Below are positions 26,331 through 34,686 of a DNA stretch of 64,000 nt, one piece after another. A program made the position numbers and the translations under genes. Each line of letters opens with the position of its first letter. Positions within the stretch are counted from its first letter, which is position 1. The notes below the pieces were generated by a model. It made no database searches, was not told the origin of the DNA, and saw nothing but the letters and a program-made list of their open reading frames with translations. Source of the DNA: Prolixibacteraceae bacterium (GTDB lineage: Bacteria; Bacteroidota; Bacteroidia; Bacteroidales; Prolixibacteraceae); assembly GCA_025210775.1 (NCBI GenBank), contig JAOARB010000006.1:166475-230474 (forward strand). Reading direction: 5' to 3'.

Positions 26331-26957
26331 CTACAATAAGATGGTCTCCAAATGATCAACAATATCCTTGGCAACCTCTACCTTTGACTTTAAAGGAAAA
26401 TCTTTTTTATCCCCTTGTCTATCTATGATTGAAATAATATTGGTATCGGTTTGAAATCCCGCTCCCTTATGTTCCAATGAATTAAGAACAACAAAATCAA
26501 GGTTCTTTTTCTCTAGCTTCTTATGAGCATTCTCTACGGCATTATTGGTTTCCAACGCAAACCCTACCAACACCTGTCCTTGTTTCTTCTTACCTAAAGA
26601 GGCAGCAATATCAGGATTAGGAACCAAACGAATAGTCATATCCTCCCCATTACGTTTGATTTTCTGTGGTGCACATTCTGCTGGAGCATAATCCGCAACA
26701 GCTGCAGCCATAATAGCGGCATCCATATGATCGAAATGATCGATTGAAGTTTGGTACATCTCCTTAGCAGAAACAACAGAGATCTTTTTTATCGCAGGAT
26801 GCGATACAGTAAGTTGTGTAGGTCCAGAGATAAGTGTCACTTCAGCACCCCTACTGGCCAACTCTTCTGCTATGGCATATCCCATCTTTCCAGAAGAGTA
26901 ATTTCCAATAAACCGAACAGGATCAATCTTCTCGTGTGTTGGCCCTGCTGTAAGCAT
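26331..26957 (-). pseudogene. coaB: CoaB part of CoaBC, out of frame with CoaC
   Basis: Phosphopantothenate-cysteine ligase half of the usually single-chain CoaBC (coenzyme A synthesis). The reading frame contains GPTHEKIDPVRFIGNYSSGKMG near its start, the MAAAVADYAP loop and the KIKR motif, so the domain is complete (about 208 residues). In the sequence given it is in a different frame from the upstream decarboxylase half. One extra A in the A9 run (T9 at 26981-26989 on the plus strand), or a -1 ribosomal slip there, would join the two with a normal linker (SRLVGKKVMLTAGPT). It could also start independently at GTG 26960 or ATG 26957. Typed as pseudogene only to mark the break; the domain itself looks intact. 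Confidence 0.8.
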
Positions 26958-26971
26958 CACTTTCTTGCCTA

Positions 26972-27529
26972 CTAGTCTACTTTTTTTTTAAAGAAATCGA
27001 TGACATGATTTACGATGATCTCTGGCTCTTCCATACGACCTTTACCAATAAGGCCACTAGCCAACTCACCAGAAGCAGGTTCGATAAGTATGTTACCATA
27101 CTCTTGAAGTGTCTTCATGTTACGTTGATTGGCTGGATGTTTATACATATCCAAGTCCATCGCAGGAGCAACCATTACAGGACATTTAGCAGACATATAT
27201 GTTGTCACCAAATGAGTATCTGCAACCCCGTTAGCCATTTTTCCCATTGTTGAAGCAGACGCTGGTGCAATAAGCATCAAATCAGCCCACATCCCCAAAG
27301 AGACATGACTATGCCATTTTCCATCTTTAGAGTCGAAGAATTCACTTACGACTGGCTTTCCAGACAAAGTAGAAAGAGTTACTGGTGTAATAAATTCTTT
27401 GGCAGCAGGAGTCATCACAACCACTACCTCAGCACCCTCTTTCACTAGTCCACGAACAAGAGTAGCAGCTTTATAAGCTGCTATACTCCCTGTTATTCCA
27501 ACAATAATATTTTTTCCTTGCAATTGCAT
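26972..27529 (-). CDS. coaC: CoaC part of CoaBC, phosphopantothenoylcysteine decarboxylase
   Basis: FMN-dependent decarboxylase half of CoaBC, which converts phosphopantothenoylcysteine to phosphopantetheine. The 185 residues cover the entire domain: VGITGSIAAYKA (flavin-binding start, about 10-21), the catalytic-region His in WHSHVSLGMWADL, the PASASTMGKMANG loop and the APAMDLDMY motif (the PAMN-type substrate loop, with Asp in the Asn position). The reading frame then runs into FFKKKVD and a TAG 8 bases past a run of nine A. In most bacteria, including Bacteroidota, the chain continues into CoaB. It follows the Rpb6-like gene by 26 bp and is probably cotranscribed with bamD. Confidence 0.88.
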   Translation of the reverse strand: MQLQGKNIIVGITGSIAAYKAATLVRGLVKEGAEVVVVMTPAAKEFITPVTLSTLSGKPVVSEFFDSKDGKWHSHVSLGMWADLMLIAPASASTMGKMANGVADTHLVTTYMSAKCPVMVAPAMDLDMYKHPANQRNMKTLQEYGNILIEPASGELASGLIGKGRMEEPEIIVNHVIDFFKKKVD

Positions 27530-27555
27530 GCAAACAATGTTTGTGGATTAAAAAA

Positions 27556-27891
27556 CTATGCTTCTTTACTCTCCTTTGCAGGATTACGATAGTAAACTTC
27601 ATCATCTAAAAACTCTTGATATGCAATCAAGTTAGCTTTAGGAAGTCTCTCGTAATATTTAGAAATCTCGATCTGTTCACGGTTTTCAAATACCTCTTCA
27701 AGGTTATCTGTAACCGATGCAAATTCTTGAAGCTTTTGATTCAATTCGTCTTTCAACTCTGCTCCAACTTGGTTAGCTCTTTTGGAAATAATTGCAATAC
27801 TCTCGTAAATATTTCCAGTCTTGTTTCCCAATAATTCTAAGTCACGTGCAACCGTTGTATGTGCAGCCTTAGTTTTTTTGTAATCTACCAT
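27556..27891 (-). CDS. RNA polymerase Rpb6/omega-like protein
   Basis: Bacteroidota counterpart of RNA polymerase subunit omega/Rpb6, which helps fold and hold the beta-prime subunit. The 111-residue protein has the Rpb6-like core NKTGNIYESIAIISKRANQV (about 23-42, where the family has its conserved Arg-Ala-Asn/Gln helix), a helical middle and an acidic-basic C-terminal tail. It lies 4 bp after bamD and 26 bp before coaBC, the conserved Bacteroidota order. Annotation rests on this core and on synteny. Confidence 0.85.
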   Translation of the reverse strand: MVDYKKTKAAHTTVARDLELLGNKTGNIYESIAIISKRANQVGAELKDELNQKLQEFASVTDNLEEVFENREQIEISKYYERLPKANLIAYQEFLDDEVYYRNPAKESKEA

Positions 27892-27895
27892 GACG

Positions 27896-28714
27896 TTATT
27901 TGATATTTAAATCTTCTTCTTTAAGGTTTAACATCTTTTTAATCTGTGCGAAAGATCTATCCACTTCTTTTCGATGTTTGCTATCTGGCCAAGCGTCGAC
28001 AAAACGATAATACTCGTCCATCGCACCATTCAAACGCTTTCGTTTTTTAGATTCAATACTATTCTTTGCTAGAAGATATTTAGAACGAAACACTTTATAC
28101 ATCAACTCCTCTGTATATTTTGAATTTGGATATTCACGTAAACATTCAGTGATAGAAACCACTGCTGCCTTGTAATCTTCCAAATTGTAATAAAGTGTCG
28201 CGTTTAAATAAGCTTTATATACAAGTTTCTCATCTAACTTCTTAATCATATGCTCTGCATCCTTCGCTCTTTCTGTATCTGGATACAACATAGTGTATCG
28301 TGTCAATGCACTGATTGCAGTTTCTGTATCTCGTTGATCCAATCTCACATATGGAGACAACTCATAAAAACAGTAACCAACCAAGTATTGTGCATCTTCA
28401 GCATACTCTGAACGTGGGAATTTTTCCAACACAGACCTAAAATACATCGCAGCAGAATAATAATCTTTCTGCCCTAGATAACTTTTAGCAAAGTAGTAAT
28501 ATGCTTCTGCTGCTTTACTGGTACCGCTAAATATAGGCACCAACTCTTCATACAGAGTCACAGACTTAGCATACTGCTCAGCATCGTAGTACTCTCTAGC
28601 CTTTTTGTATTTATACTCATAATCAGTACTTTTAAGTACTTTCTGATATTCACCACATGAGGTTACTATAACCACTAAAAATGCGATAGATAAAAAACGA
28701 AAAATACGAATCAT
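27896..28714 (-). CDS. bamD: Outer membrane assembly lipoprotein BamD
   Basis: Lipoprotein of the BAM complex that inserts beta-barrels in the outer membrane. The signal peptide ends in lipobox VTSC (Cys at about 20); then come five tetratricopeptide-like helical pairs (KKAREYYDAEQYAKSVTLYEEL, SAAMYFRSVLEKFPRSEYAEDAQY, and so on) typical of the 250-280-residue BamD family. It heads the bamD - Rpb6-like - coaBC operon. A TATCTTTG promoter box ends only four bases before the ATG, so the message may be leaderless or nearly so. Confidence 0.93.
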   Translation of the reverse strand: MIRIFRFLSIAFLVVIVTSCGEYQKVLKSTDYEYKYKKAREYYDAEQYAKSVTLYEELVPIFSGTSKAAEAYYYFAKSYLGQKDYYSAAMYFRSVLEKFPRSEYAEDAQYLVGYCFYELSPYVRLDQRDTETAISALTRYTMLYPDTERAKDAEHMIKKLDEKLVYKAYLNATLYYNLEDYKAAVVSITECLREYPNSKYTEELMYKVFRSKYLLAKNSIESKKRKRLNGAMDEYYRFVDAWPDSKHRKEVDRSFAQIKKMLNLKEEDLNIK

Positions 28715-28718
28715 TTTG

Positions 28719-28726
28719 CAAAGATA
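28719..28726 (-). promoter_or_regulatory. -7 promoter box abutting bamD start
   Basis: Minus strand TATCTTTG followed by CAAA and the bamD ATG. With the usual spacing, transcription would start at or within a few bases of the start codon. No clear -33 element is seen. Confidence 0.5.
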
Positions 28727-28950
28727 TATTATTTCATAAAAATTACTTCTTAACTTTCATTGTTTTTGTGCAAAAAACAGAAAATCAACGAAAACTATAA
28801 AAAAAAATAGAACTTTCGAAGGAATAAAAGACCTTGTGATAAATTAAAAAATCTAAATCTTCTTCTGAGTGTGCAATCCGAAACCCCAATTGTACTATAG
28901 ATTATCTACAATATGTTATAGTTGTTGTTCAATTTCACTTACTTGAATCA

Positions 28951-28981
28951 TTTGGTTTCCATTCAAAAAAGATTACTTTTG
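28951..28981 (+). promoter_or_regulatory. Promoter of the alpha-oxoamine synthase gene
   Basis: TTTG (28951-28954), 19 bp, TACTTTTG (28974-28981): one of the best matches to the Bacteroidota promoter in the window. The GTG start codon is 28 bp downstream. Confidence 0.75.
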
Positions 28982-29009
28982 CACTGTTTAAATTTAAACT
29001 GATACGATC

Positions 29010-30254
29010 GTGGATATTTTTGAAAAAATAAAAACCGACAAAGGTAATATTGGCCAGTATCAGAAGCAGGCTCATGGTTACTTTTCTTTCCCAAAACTTG
29101 AAGGAGAGATTGGACCCCGTATGAAATTCCGAGGTAAAGAAGTTTTAACTTGGAGTTTAAACAACTATATTGGATTGGCAAACCACCCAGAAGTACGCAA
29201 AGCGGATGCTGAAGCTGCTGCTGACTATGGTATGGCTTATCCAATGGGAGCTAGAATGATGTCAGGCCAAACAAGCAAACACGAAGAGCTAGAAAAACAA
29301 CTTGCTGATTTCGTAGGAAAACCAGATGCGTTCTTATTGAACTTTGGTTACCAAGGAATGGTTTCGATCATCGATGCAGTTGTCAGCAGAAACGATGTGA
29401 TCGTTTATGACGCAGAGTCTCATGCTTGTATTCTTGATGGATTACGTCTTCATATGGGTAAACGCTATGTTTACCAACACAATAACATGGAAAGCCTTAA
29501 AAAACAGTTGAATCACGCTTCTCGTTTAGCTGAGAAAACTGGTGGAGGAATCCTTGTAATTACTGAAGGTGTTTTCGGAATGGCAGGAGACCTTGGAAAG
29601 CTTGACGAAATCGTTGCACTGAAGAATGAGTACAAATTCCGTCTTTTGGTGGATGACGCTCATGGATTCGGTACAATGGGACCTACTGGAGCTGGTACAG
29701 GTGAACATTTCGGTGTAATGAAAGATATTGATCTATATTTTTCAACTTTCGCTAAATCAATGGCTGGAATTGGTGCATTTATTGCATGTGAAGAAGAAGT
29801 TTGTGATTTCTTGCGTTACAACATGAGAAGCCAGACTTTTGCAAAATCTCTTCCAATGCCAATGGTTATGGGAGCCCTAAAACGTTTAGAGCTTCTTCGC
29901 ACACAAAGTTCACTTAGAGAAGATCTTTGGACTATTGTTAATGCACTTCAAGGCGGATTACGTGAGAATGGTTTCGATCTAGGAATCACTAACTCTCCTG
30001 TAACTCCAGTTTACTTGTCAGGAAGTGTACCAGAAGGAACTAACGTGGTGATGGACTTAAGAGAGAATTATAACCTATTCTGCTCTATCGTAGTTTATCC
30101 AGTTATCCCTAAAGGACAATTGTTGTTGAGACTTATCCCTACTTCTATGCACACTATTGAGGATGTTGAGTATACAATCAAAGCATTCTCTGAAGTGAAG
30201 AAAAAACTAGAGCAAGGGAAATACTCTAAAACTCAAATGGCCAATGTATTTTAA
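29010..30254 (+). CDS. Alpha-oxoamine synthase, probably serine palmitoyltransferase
   Basis: PLP enzyme that condenses an amino acid with an acyl-CoA, releasing CO2. In Bacteroidota the usual role at this length is serine palmitoyltransferase, the first step of sphingolipid synthesis. The 414 residues show the fold-type I signatures: ESHAC with His138 stacking on PLP, DDAHG (215-219) and the Schiff-base Lys249 in STFAKSMAG. It starts at GTG (29010) in the correct distance from a strong promoter. Close relatives with other substrates exist (2-amino-3-ketobutyrate CoA ligase; cysteate-using sulfonolipid synthases), so substrate choice is inferred. It is monocistronic with a clear terminator. 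Confidence 0.88.
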   Translation: MDIFEKIKTDKGNIGQYQKQAHGYFSFPKLEGEIGPRMKFRGKEVLTWSLNNYIGLANHPEVRKADAEAAADYGMAYPMGARMMSGQTSKHEELEKQLADFVGKPDAFLLNFGYQGMVSIIDAVVSRNDVIVYDAESHACILDGLRLHMGKRYVYQHNNMESLKKQLNHASRLAEKTGGGILVITEGVFGMAGDLGKLDEIVALKNEYKFRLLVDDAHGFGTMGPTGAGTGEHFGVMKDIDLYFSTFAKSMAGIGAFIACEEEVCDFLRYNMRSQTFAKSLPMPMVMGALKRLELLRTQSSLREDLWTIVNALQGGLRENGFDLGITNSPVTPVYLSGSVPEGTNVVMDLRENYNLFCSIVVYPVIPKGQLLLRLIPTSMHTIEDVEYTIKAFSEVKKKLEQGKYSKTQMANVF

Positions 30255-30281
30255 TCTAAAACAGATTAAATATTACCATAT

Positions 30282-30315
30282 AAAAAAGACTGTCTCTGAT
30301 GAGATGGTCTTTTTT
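30282..30315 (+). terminator. Terminator of alpha-oxoamine synthase gene
   Basis: AAAAAAGAC and GTCTTTTTT flank an inner CTC/GAG stem, with a T-rich tail, 28 bp after the stop codon. Confidence 0.85.
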
Positions 30316-30527
30316 ATTTTGTTCAAACAGATAGCCTTTCTCTGCTCCTCACCTCGTTTCTTTCAATCCCTTACACCCAATCCTATCTATCGACAAACGC
30401 TTCATAAATGGTATTGTATTTAACTCCGACATTGCATTTCAATCTAAATTTGAAGGCAAACATTAAAAATAAATCATTACACCTTGTATGATCCATTTTC
30501 TCACCTCTTCCTAAAAGCCCACTTTAT

Positions 30528-30735
30528 CCTACTTATGTTTAACACAACCCCCTTTTAAACCCAAATCTACCTCACTACCCTTTTACATCAAAAAAAGGTC
30601 AATATCACCTCAAATTCACTATAACTTCATATTAACTTCATATCAAGTTCACTTATGCGTTATGATAAAATGAAGTTGATATGAAGTTGATATGGTGATA
30701 GATTGAACCGAATACAAGAACAAAATGAAATTATG
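30528..30735. repeat. Dispersed palindromic element, copy 1
   Basis: Around 30620-30693, 11-bp units of AACTTCATATC on the left and its complement TGAAGTTGATA on the right flank a core (30652-30670) containing TTATGCGTTATGATAAAA. The same core and arms occur in reverse orientation at 53178-53262, and similarity extends outward to CCTACTTATGTTT (30528-30540). No protein is encoded. The remainder of the 903-bp gap 30255-31157 holds two terminators and otherwise nothing I recognise. Confidence 0.75.
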
Positions 30736-31097
30736 ATAATGCTATTAATAGCGTAATATAAGCTTAATATTGACGAAAATAATATTTGGTATTTGTACAT
30801 CGAAATGTTGAATAATTGTAAATCAAATCTGTAAACCAATAGGAGCGAATAAGAAGTGGGTGTTAATTCATTGTAATGTGGGTTTAAAAGCTAAATATAG
30901 CCGTATAAACCTTAAGAACTGGATCTGTAACTTAAAAATGAAATAAAGAAGATATTGAGACAAAATGAAACACCATCAGACAGACCTCTAATAGTTATTT
31001 AAGCACAGGTTATTGAAAAGAGCCACTTCAATCTTGGGTAGGGTATAAGACAGACTATATAGGGAATTCTTTATCGGTCAGCGATATCAAAAAAAAT

Positions 31098-31134
31098 CCC
31101 CATAAGCACAATTCAAAAGATTGCCCTTATGGGG
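31098..31134 (-). terminator. Terminator of trxB
   Basis: CCCCATAAG pairs with CTTATGGGG, with an additional inner CAAT/ATTG pairing and a T7 run on the minus strand. It is 24 bp past the trxB stop. Confidence 0.85.
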
Positions 31135-31157
31135 AGATAAAGATATTTTAAAGAAGA

Positions 31158-32117
31158 TTACTCTTTCTCAGCCAAATAACGTTCAGCATCTAATGCAGCT
31201 TTACAACCAGAACCAGCAGCAGTAATTGCTTGACGATAACTATTGTCCATTACATCACCACAAGCGAAAACACCAGGAACATTCGTTTTAGAAGTCACTC
31301 CTTCGGTTTTGATATATCCTACTTCATCCGTATCGATATATTTTTTAAACACTTCTGAGTTTGGATTGTGACCAATAGCTAGGAAGAATCCATCAATAGC
31401 AATCTCTACGTTAGACTCATTCTCTTCGCCTTTGTTCTTCACTAGAACAGCACCTTCCACAACGCCATCGCCCTTAAGACCAACAGTTTGATGCTTCCAA
31501 AGCACTTCAATGTTTTCTGTTTTTTTCAAACGATCTTGCATCGCCTTAGAAGCTCTAAGCTCATCACGACGAACAATCAAATAAACTTTTTTACATAAGT
31601 TTGCAAGATACATAGCTTCTTCTAGTGCGGTATCTCCACCACCAACAACAGCTACATCTTTTCCACGATAGAAGAATCCATCACAAGTAGCACAAGCAGA
31701 AACACCCGAACCAGCATATTTCGTCTCATCTTCTAAGCCTAGATACTTAGCAGATGCACCTGTTGCAATAATAACAGTCTCAGCTTCGATATTCGTTGCA
31801 CCATCCACAACTACTTTGTGAATCTCGCCATCAAAATCAACATCTGTTACAATTCCCCAACGCATATCAGCACCGAAACGTTCAGCCTGTTTTTTAATGT
31901 CTTGCATTAATACAGGACCCGTAACTCCTTCAGGATATCCTGGGAAATTTTCCACCTCAGTAGTTGTAGTCAACTGACCGCCTGGTTGAAGTCCTTCATA
32001 AAGAACAGGGCTCATATTTGCTCTAGCAGCATAAATGGCTGCAGTATACCCAGCAGGTCCAGAACCGATGATTAGACATTTCACTCTTTCCACTGATGAT
32101 GTATTTGTATCGCTCAT
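31158..32117 (-). CDS. trxB: Thioredoxin reductase
   Basis: FAD- and NADPH-dependent enzyme that reduces thioredoxin. The 319 residues include the FAD site GSGPAGYTAAIYA (18-30), the redox-active CATC motif (Cys142 and Cys145), the NADPH-binding VVGGGDTALEEA segment (about 156-168) and the C-terminal FAD motif VFACGDV. Length and motif order are standard for the low-molecular-weight type. No thioredoxin gene is adjacent. A TATTTTTG box at 32165-32172 is the likely -7 element. Confidence 0.97.
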   Translation of the reverse strand: MSDTNTSSVERVKCLIIGSGPAGYTAAIYAARANMSPVLYEGLQPGGQLTTTTEVENFPGYPEGVTGPVLMQDIKKQAERFGADMRWGIVTDVDFDGEIHKVVVDGATNIEAETVIIATGASAKYLGLEDETKYAGSGVSACATCDGFFYRGKDVAVVGGGDTALEEAMYLANLCKKVYLIVRRDELRASKAMQDRLKKTENIEVLWKHQTVGLKGDGVVEGAVLVKNKGEENESNVEIAIDGFFLAIGHNPNSEVFKKYIDTDEVGYIKTEGVTSKTNVPGVFACGDVMDNSYRQAITAAGSGCKAALDAERYLAEKE

Positions 32118-32164
32118 AATACTACATTTAATATTTTCGAATAATAATATTTTCTCTTTTAGGT

Positions 32165-32172
32165 CAAAAATA
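32165..32172 (-). promoter_or_regulatory. -7 promoter box of trxB
   Basis: TATTTTTG on the minus strand, 48 bp from the ATG; no clear -33 element. In the rest of the gap to 32494 only a small CGAAG/CTTCG hairpin (32423-32438) was noticed. Confidence 0.4.
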
Positions 32173-32494
32173 AGGAAATGATTGGGGAAAATAGGTTAAA
32201 AAAAGATCAATAATACCAATGAAGCAATAAATAATCTTGATAATCGTAGAAAAGAGAACCAAAATATTATGTTTTACATCAAAAACAAGCAATCCTAAAC
32301 ATTCGTATCACATCTTTTCTCTAACTATGACGAAATCATAGGGTAAACGATTATAACTTGGCCACATAGAGCATTATATATTTTTAACTTTGTTTCAACA
32401 AATAACATACTATTAATCTATTCGAAGGCTTTTCTTCGCGCGAATGAGAGCATCGTAAGATAGAGTCAAAATTATCGTTTCGATCTAATTATTA

Positions 32495-32502
32495 TATCTT
32501 TG
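32495..32502 (+). promoter_or_regulatory. -7 promoter box of the small gene pair
   Basis: TATCTTTG, about 22 bp before the first ATG (32524). A TTG that could open the reading frame at 32500 lies inside this box, so it is not the start. Confidence 0.5.
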
Positions 32503-32523
32503 TTTGTAAGAACAACAAGAACA

Positions 32524-33024
32524 ATGACGATGGAAGAGGAAAAGAAGGTAATGATAGAAGAACAGAAAGCTTTTGTAGAAAGATTATTTGTTCAAGAGAT
32601 AGGGAGACTACAAAAAGAAGGGTTTACTTTTTTCTCCTTTATACTTATGGGGCAAGCCATAGAGACATTGGGAGCCTTTCTAGACAAGAAACCAATGAAA
32701 GCAACAGGACAATCTGCGAAGCGTTTCTCTAAAGGTTTAAACTGGTTGATGGGGGATGCCTATAAAGTTATCAATAAAGATCATTGGTTTTTCTTAAAAT
32801 TCAGAAATCAGCTGACCCACTCTTTCGTTCCTAGCAGGGAACTACTACTGATATCAGAAAAAGATATAGAGGAAGGTGTTTCTCATCTTTGCATACACGA
32901 TAAGAAGCGTGTTGTTGTTGCAGAAAAGATGTATAAAGATCTATGCAAAGGATGCAAAAAGCTATACAAGATGTTAGATCAAGGAAAAATAGCCCCTACT
33001 CGTGTTGGTGAAATAAACTATTAA
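32524..33024 (+). CDS. Unknown soluble helical protein
   Basis: I do not recognise a named family. The product of about 166 residues (start at 32524, or 32530 two codons later) is soluble, rich in Lys and Glu and mostly helical. A central region contains FFSFILMGQAIETLGAFLDKKPMK and an NxLTHSFVPSRELLL stretch that includes RNQLTHSF. This is reminiscent of small HEPN-like or tetramer-helical proteins with an R-x4-H motif, but the match is too weak for a call. It is followed after 4 bp by a small lipoprotein gene, and both probably share the promoter at 32495-32502. Confidence 0.7.
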   Translation: MTMEEEKKVMIEEQKAFVERLFVQEIGRLQKEGFTFFSFILMGQAIETLGAFLDKKPMKATGQSAKRFSKGLNWLMGDAYKVINKDHWFFLKFRNQLTHSFVPSRELLLISEKDIEEGVSHLCIHDKKRVVVAEKMYKDLCKGCKKLYKMLDQGKIAPTRVGEINY

Positions 33025-33028
33025 AATC

Positions 33029-33478
33029 ATGAAGAAAAAAATCATTTTAGGAGCCATATTATTATTTACCTTCTTCACACAATGTTCCATTCAGAAGCAT
33101 TTATGTCCTTGTGACTCTCTTGCAGAAGATAGTATTCTAGGCTACCATCTTAAGATGGAATCAGAGATGTGGAGTGAAAAAAATGAGCAAGGAGAGTCAG
33201 AAATATCCTTAATGGTAAGGGTCGAAGCAGTCAATAGAACAACGTTTCCTAAGGACCTAATGATAAACCAATTTGGTGTAAGCTTTGCAACCAAAGATGG
33301 ATTAAGCAACTATTTCACAAGTAGTCAAGAGGGATCAAAACCCAACATTATGGAATTTTATGCTAAACCTGTTAACGGGGTACAACTCACAGATACCGTA
33401 AATATTGCTATTCAAATTGTCAAGAACCACAAAGAGGTCAACTTCTTAAAAAATGACTCTCTATATATTGCCCATTAA
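33029..33478 (+). CDS. Small unknown lipoprotein
   Basis: Exported lipoprotein of 149 residues: Lys-rich start, hydrophobic segment and lipobox FTQC (Cys at about 19). The mature part is short and beta-rich (EISLMVRVEAVNRTT, VQLTDTVNIAIQIVKN) and has an early Cys-Pro-Cys, which could bind metal or form a disulfide. No family was recognised. It begins 4 bp after the preceding gene and is presumably cotranscribed. Confidence 0.75.
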   Translation: MKKKIILGAILLFTFFTQCSIQKHLCPCDSLAEDSILGYHLKMESEMWSEKNEQGESEISLMVRVEAVNRTTFPKDLMINQFGVSFATKDGLSNYFTSSQEGSKPNIMEFYAKPVNGVQLTDTVNIAIQIVKNHKEVNFLKNDSLYIAH

Positions 33479-33672
33479 AGTTAAAGCATAGTGGTGCTAT
33501 TATAATCTGCGTCACTATGCTTTAGTTCACTACTATTACCACTTCTAAGATATAATCCGTCGCCTCTTGCCGATCACTATTATATGGATCACTGTTTGAA
33601 TGGGATAAAGAAAACTTTTCTTCTTTTAGTTTGTTTTCACATAAGACAAACAACCCCATAAAACAGAAAACG

Positions 33673-34407
33673 ATGAATTGGAACAAATTAAGTGATATTG
33701 GTGTAGAGACAGAAAATCAAATCATTGAGGCTTATCTGAAGCCTTCATATGGCATATACATTGTTTCATCTGCATTTGAAAACCAACGTGCTGCATATTT
33801 AGGAAATTGTGTTTTCCAAGTATCAGCTTTTCCTCCTCTATTTGCAGTCTGTACCAATCATGAGAACCATACAACCAAACAAATACTTAACAGTAATAAG
33901 TTTGCTATCTCTGTGATGACAGAGAATTTGAGCCAAAAACAGATATCTACTTTCGGTTATACCCACAGCAACGACACCGATAAGTTTGAGAAAGTAGGAC
34001 ATACAACAGAACACGGTATTCCTATTGTTACGGAGAATTGCAACGCATGGTTTCTATGTGAAGTAAAGAAAAGTATTGATATTGGAACCCACCAAATGAT
34101 TATTGGCTCTATAATCGACTATGCCTTATCAGATGATCCTACTCCATCACTTACCTACAATAGGTACCAAGATATGAAACATGGATTCTCTCCAAAGAAC
34201 TCTCCTACTCATATAGAGCCAGAGAAAAAAGGAGGAACAAAATCAGATAATAGTAAACCTAAAAAATTTAAAAAGATGAAATGTGAAGTATGTGGATACG
34301 TTTATGGTGAAACAGAAGAAGAACAAAAAGTTCCATTTGACCAATTAGATGAAAATTGGGTATGTCCCATCTGTGGAGCAAGGAAAGAGAACTTCACAGA
34401 AGTTTAA
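33673..34407 (+). CDS. Flavin reductase-rubredoxin fusion (Hrb-like)
   Basis: Electron-transfer flavoprotein. The start at 33673 (MNWNKLSDIG) is preferred; the frame is open 14 codons further but with no family-like sequence. Residues 1-165 form a flavin reductase-like FMN-binding split barrel (PSYGIYIVSSAF, NGC/NCVFQVSAFPPLFAV, FGYTHSNDTDKFEKV). After a Lys-rich linker (about 172-202), a complete rubredoxin domain has the iron-binding cysteines 204, 207, 231 and 234 (CEVCGYVYG and CPICGA). The same order is known in high-molecular-weight rubredoxin (Hrb), which hands electrons to flavodiiron proteins that remove O2 or NO in anaerobes. No flavodiiron gene is in the window, so the partner is unknown. 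Confidence 0.9.
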   Translation: MNWNKLSDIGVETENQIIEAYLKPSYGIYIVSSAFENQRAAYLGNCVFQVSAFPPLFAVCTNHENHTTKQILNSNKFAISVMTENLSQKQISTFGYTHSNDTDKFEKVGHTTEHGIPIVTENCNAWFLCEVKKSIDIGTHQMIIGSIIDYALSDDPTPSLTYNRYQDMKHGFSPKNSPTHIEPEKKGGTKSDNSKPKKFKKMKCEVCGYVYGETEEEQKVPFDQLDENWVCPICGARKENFTEV

Positions 34408-34413
34408 AAACAG

Positions 34414-34452
34414 AAAAAAGAGAGATCGAAATCAACGATCTCTCTTTTTTTT
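34414..34452 (+). terminator. Terminator of the rubredoxin-fusion gene
   Basis: AAAAAAGAGAGATCG, 7-base loop, CGATCTCTCTTTTTT with T tail, 6 bp after the stop codon. Confidence 0.9.
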
Positions 34453-34602
34453 AAATGTTATAATTGTCTTTAATATAGGAAATATTATTTAACAAACAGT
34501 AGCTAAATAACATATAAAAACCTATTTAACAACACATTAAAGCAGTTAAATATATTCTACAGTCATCGTATTTTTATAAAACTAAATTAATCCAACGATC
34601 CC

Positions 34603-34686
34603 AACTCAAAAGCCTAGTGAGTGATAAGTATTCGAAGATATGTGTGGTGGTGGCTGAGCTGAAGGTCGTCTAAAAACCTTTGAGTT
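34603..34686 (+). promoter_or_regulatory. Possible structured leader of ppdK
   Basis: AACTCAAAAG (34603-34612) can pair with CTTTGAGTT (34678-34686) directly before the ppdK ATG, with one bulged base. Competing pairing exists: AAGGT (34662-34666) with ACCTT (34676-34680). The arrangement could switch access to the start codon. No named riboswitch was recognised and no ligand is proposed. Confidence 0.35.

Noticed and set aside
28963..29244. Antisense open frame over the start of the alpha-oxoamine synthase gene
   Set aside because: The other strand carries a clear PLP enzyme with its own promoter; the antisense frame has no features.
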